Part shown: positions 13,954-14,771 of the stretch, one piece after another
Layout: each line of letters opens with the position of its first letter
Numbering within the stretch: position 1 is the first letter of the stretch
NCBI GenBank assembly: GCA_964483805.1
Contig: CAZADH010000141.1
Location: 1-14,771 of the forward strand
DNA length: 14,771 bases
Reading direction: 5' to 3'
DNA from: CAZADH01 sp964483805
GTDB lineage: Bacteria > Muiribacteriota > Ozemobacteria > Ozemobacterales > Ozemobacteraceae
The notes under the pieces: model-generated
What the model was told of the DNA's origin: nothing
Database searches by the model: none
Seen by the model: only the letters and a program-made list of their open reading frames with translations
Program-made: the position numbers and the translations under genes

Positions 13954-14771
13954 ATGGCCACCCCAGCGGCGATCGGCGCCGGTCTCGATGATCTGATCCG
14001 CGATCTGGCCGCGCACCTGGGCCAGGCTCTGCCACGCAGCGTCTCGATCATTCTCCACGGCAGTGCGGCCATGGGCGGATTCTCGCCACGCTACTCGGAT
14101 CTCGACCTCATCGTGGTGTTGTCGCGCAGCATCGATGCGCTGGCGCGCCCCACCTGGATCACCCATCTCGACAGGGTCCTGCGGCCGTTCGCAACGTGGC
14201 GTTCGCGCCTGGATCTCAAACTCGTACCGATGCCGGCGTTGCTGCGCCCGCTCGACCACGGCTTCGGCGGCCTGGCATTGCGACACGGTCAATGGGCGCC
14301 GACCGCCGGATACGCCCTGTCGCCCCTCGAAACACTGGGGCTGCATCTGCAACATCGCGTATTGCACGGCAGCGCGATCGTGCCGTTCTTCCCACCGGCA
14401 CCGCCACACACGCCGGTCGACGACGCGCTCGCGACCCTGCGCGAGATACGCGCCGGGGCTTGGCGCCAGCTCCCGTTTCAGTTGCGGCGCGCCGGCGATC
14501 CGTCGGCCGATCTGCCAATGGCGGTCTGGGCCTTACGTCTCGCCCGCCTGGCCTACACGCTTGCGCACGGCCGCCCGGCCCCGGCACCCACCATGTTGCG
14601 TCACGTCGGCGACTCACCCACGGCCAAAGACGACGGTGCCTGGTGGCACCAGTTGGCCGATGCCTGGACGAGCACGCAGCGCCGCACGCACAGCAGTGCC
14701 GCCGCAGGGTTTCCGCGTCAATATATTGTATTTCTCAAGCATCTGCTCTCCCTGGCCGGTCGCGGCCGACC
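13954..14771 (+). CDS. AadA/ANT(3'')-like nucleotidyltransferase (3' partial)
   Basis: The gene begins 42 bp after the phosphodiesterase stop and runs off the window after 272 codons. Residues 35-55 carry the pol-beta-type nucleotidyltransferase motif HGSAAMGGFSPRYSDLDL (Gly36-Ser37, Asp49, Asp51), with a third metal-binding acidic residue at Asp87 in RLDLKL. The rest is helical and Ala/Leu-rich, as in the C-terminal helical domain of streptomycin/spectinomycin adenylyltransferases, whose N-terminal motif it resembles closely. That resemblance does not show antibiotic resistance: many chromosomal homologues have unknown substrates. The frame has no closer start, since only non-start codons separate the previous stop from ATG 13954. 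No clear ribosome site is seen, so it may be read through from the upstream gene. Confidence 0.72.
   Translation, partial: MATPAAIGAGLDDLIRDLAAHLGQALPRSVSIILHGSAAMGGFSPRYSDLDLIVVLSRSIDALARPTWITHLDRVLRPFATWRSRLDLKLVPMPALLRPLDHGFGGLALRHGQWAPTAGYALSPLETLGLHLQHRVLHGSAIVPFFPPAPPHTPVDDALATLREIRAGAWRQLPFQLRRAGDPSADLPMAVWALRLARLAYTLAHGRPAPAPTMLRHVGDSPTAKDDGAWWHQLADAWTSTQRRTHSSAAAGFPRQYIVFLKHLLSLAGRGR

Noticed and set aside
12709..14409. Minus-strand open frame (566 codons) opposite the phosphodiesterase and nucleotidyltransferase genes
   Set aside because: It is a shadow of two well-supported plus-strand genes and shows no recognisable domain.

Overview
The window looks like a piece of a G+C-rich (about 63% by eye) chromosome from a diderm bacterium. 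It carries an almost uninterrupted plus-strand cluster for making and exporting lipid A and Kdo. Use of LpxI instead of LpxH, several GTG starts, and a Gfo/Idh/MocA oxidoreductase between lpxI and lpxB point away from enteric Proteobacteria. From memory, this order resembles deltaproteobacterial and other deep-branching Gram-negative clusters. I cannot name a phylum from sequence alone. There are no RNA genes, CRISPR arrays, insertion sequences or phage genes that I can see.

Layout. Positions 3-290 are the Arg/Asp- and Pro-rich tail of an upstream protein. Then follow, all on the plus strand and mostly overlapping or nearly touching: lpxI (381), Gfo/Idh oxidoreductase (1208), a membrane methyltransferase of the ICMT/PEMT kind with an odd Cys-rich N-terminus (2152), lpxB (3037), an msbA-like ABC exporter (4194), a DUF374 acyltransferase (5998), a second and divergent lpxB homologue (6723), a small type IV pilin-like protein (7961), an LpxL/HtrB-type acyltransferase (8403) and waaA/kdtA with a large insertion (9431-10963). 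After a short gap comes a convergent minus-strand gene for a secreted HExxH metalloprotease-like protein (12697 down to 11036). It is divergent from a secreted glycerophosphodiester phosphodiesterase (12742-13911), which is followed by an AadA-like nucleotidyltransferase that runs off the end.

How the genes fit together. LpxI makes lipid X from UDP-diacyl-GlcN. LpxB joins lipid X to UDP-diacyl-GlcN. WaaA adds Kdo, the LpxL-like and possibly the DUF374 enzyme add acyl chains, and the MsbA-like exporter flips the product. LpxA, LpxC, LpxD and LpxK are not in the window. Four gene pairs share ATGA or GTGA stop/start overlaps, which suggests one translationally coupled operon. The unusual parts are the second LpxB with an altered signature loop, the Cys-rich methyltransferase, a pilin-like gene inside a lipid A operon, the WaaA insertion, and an AT-rich word (CAATACA/TGTATTG) that recurs across this GC-rich window more often than composition predicts.
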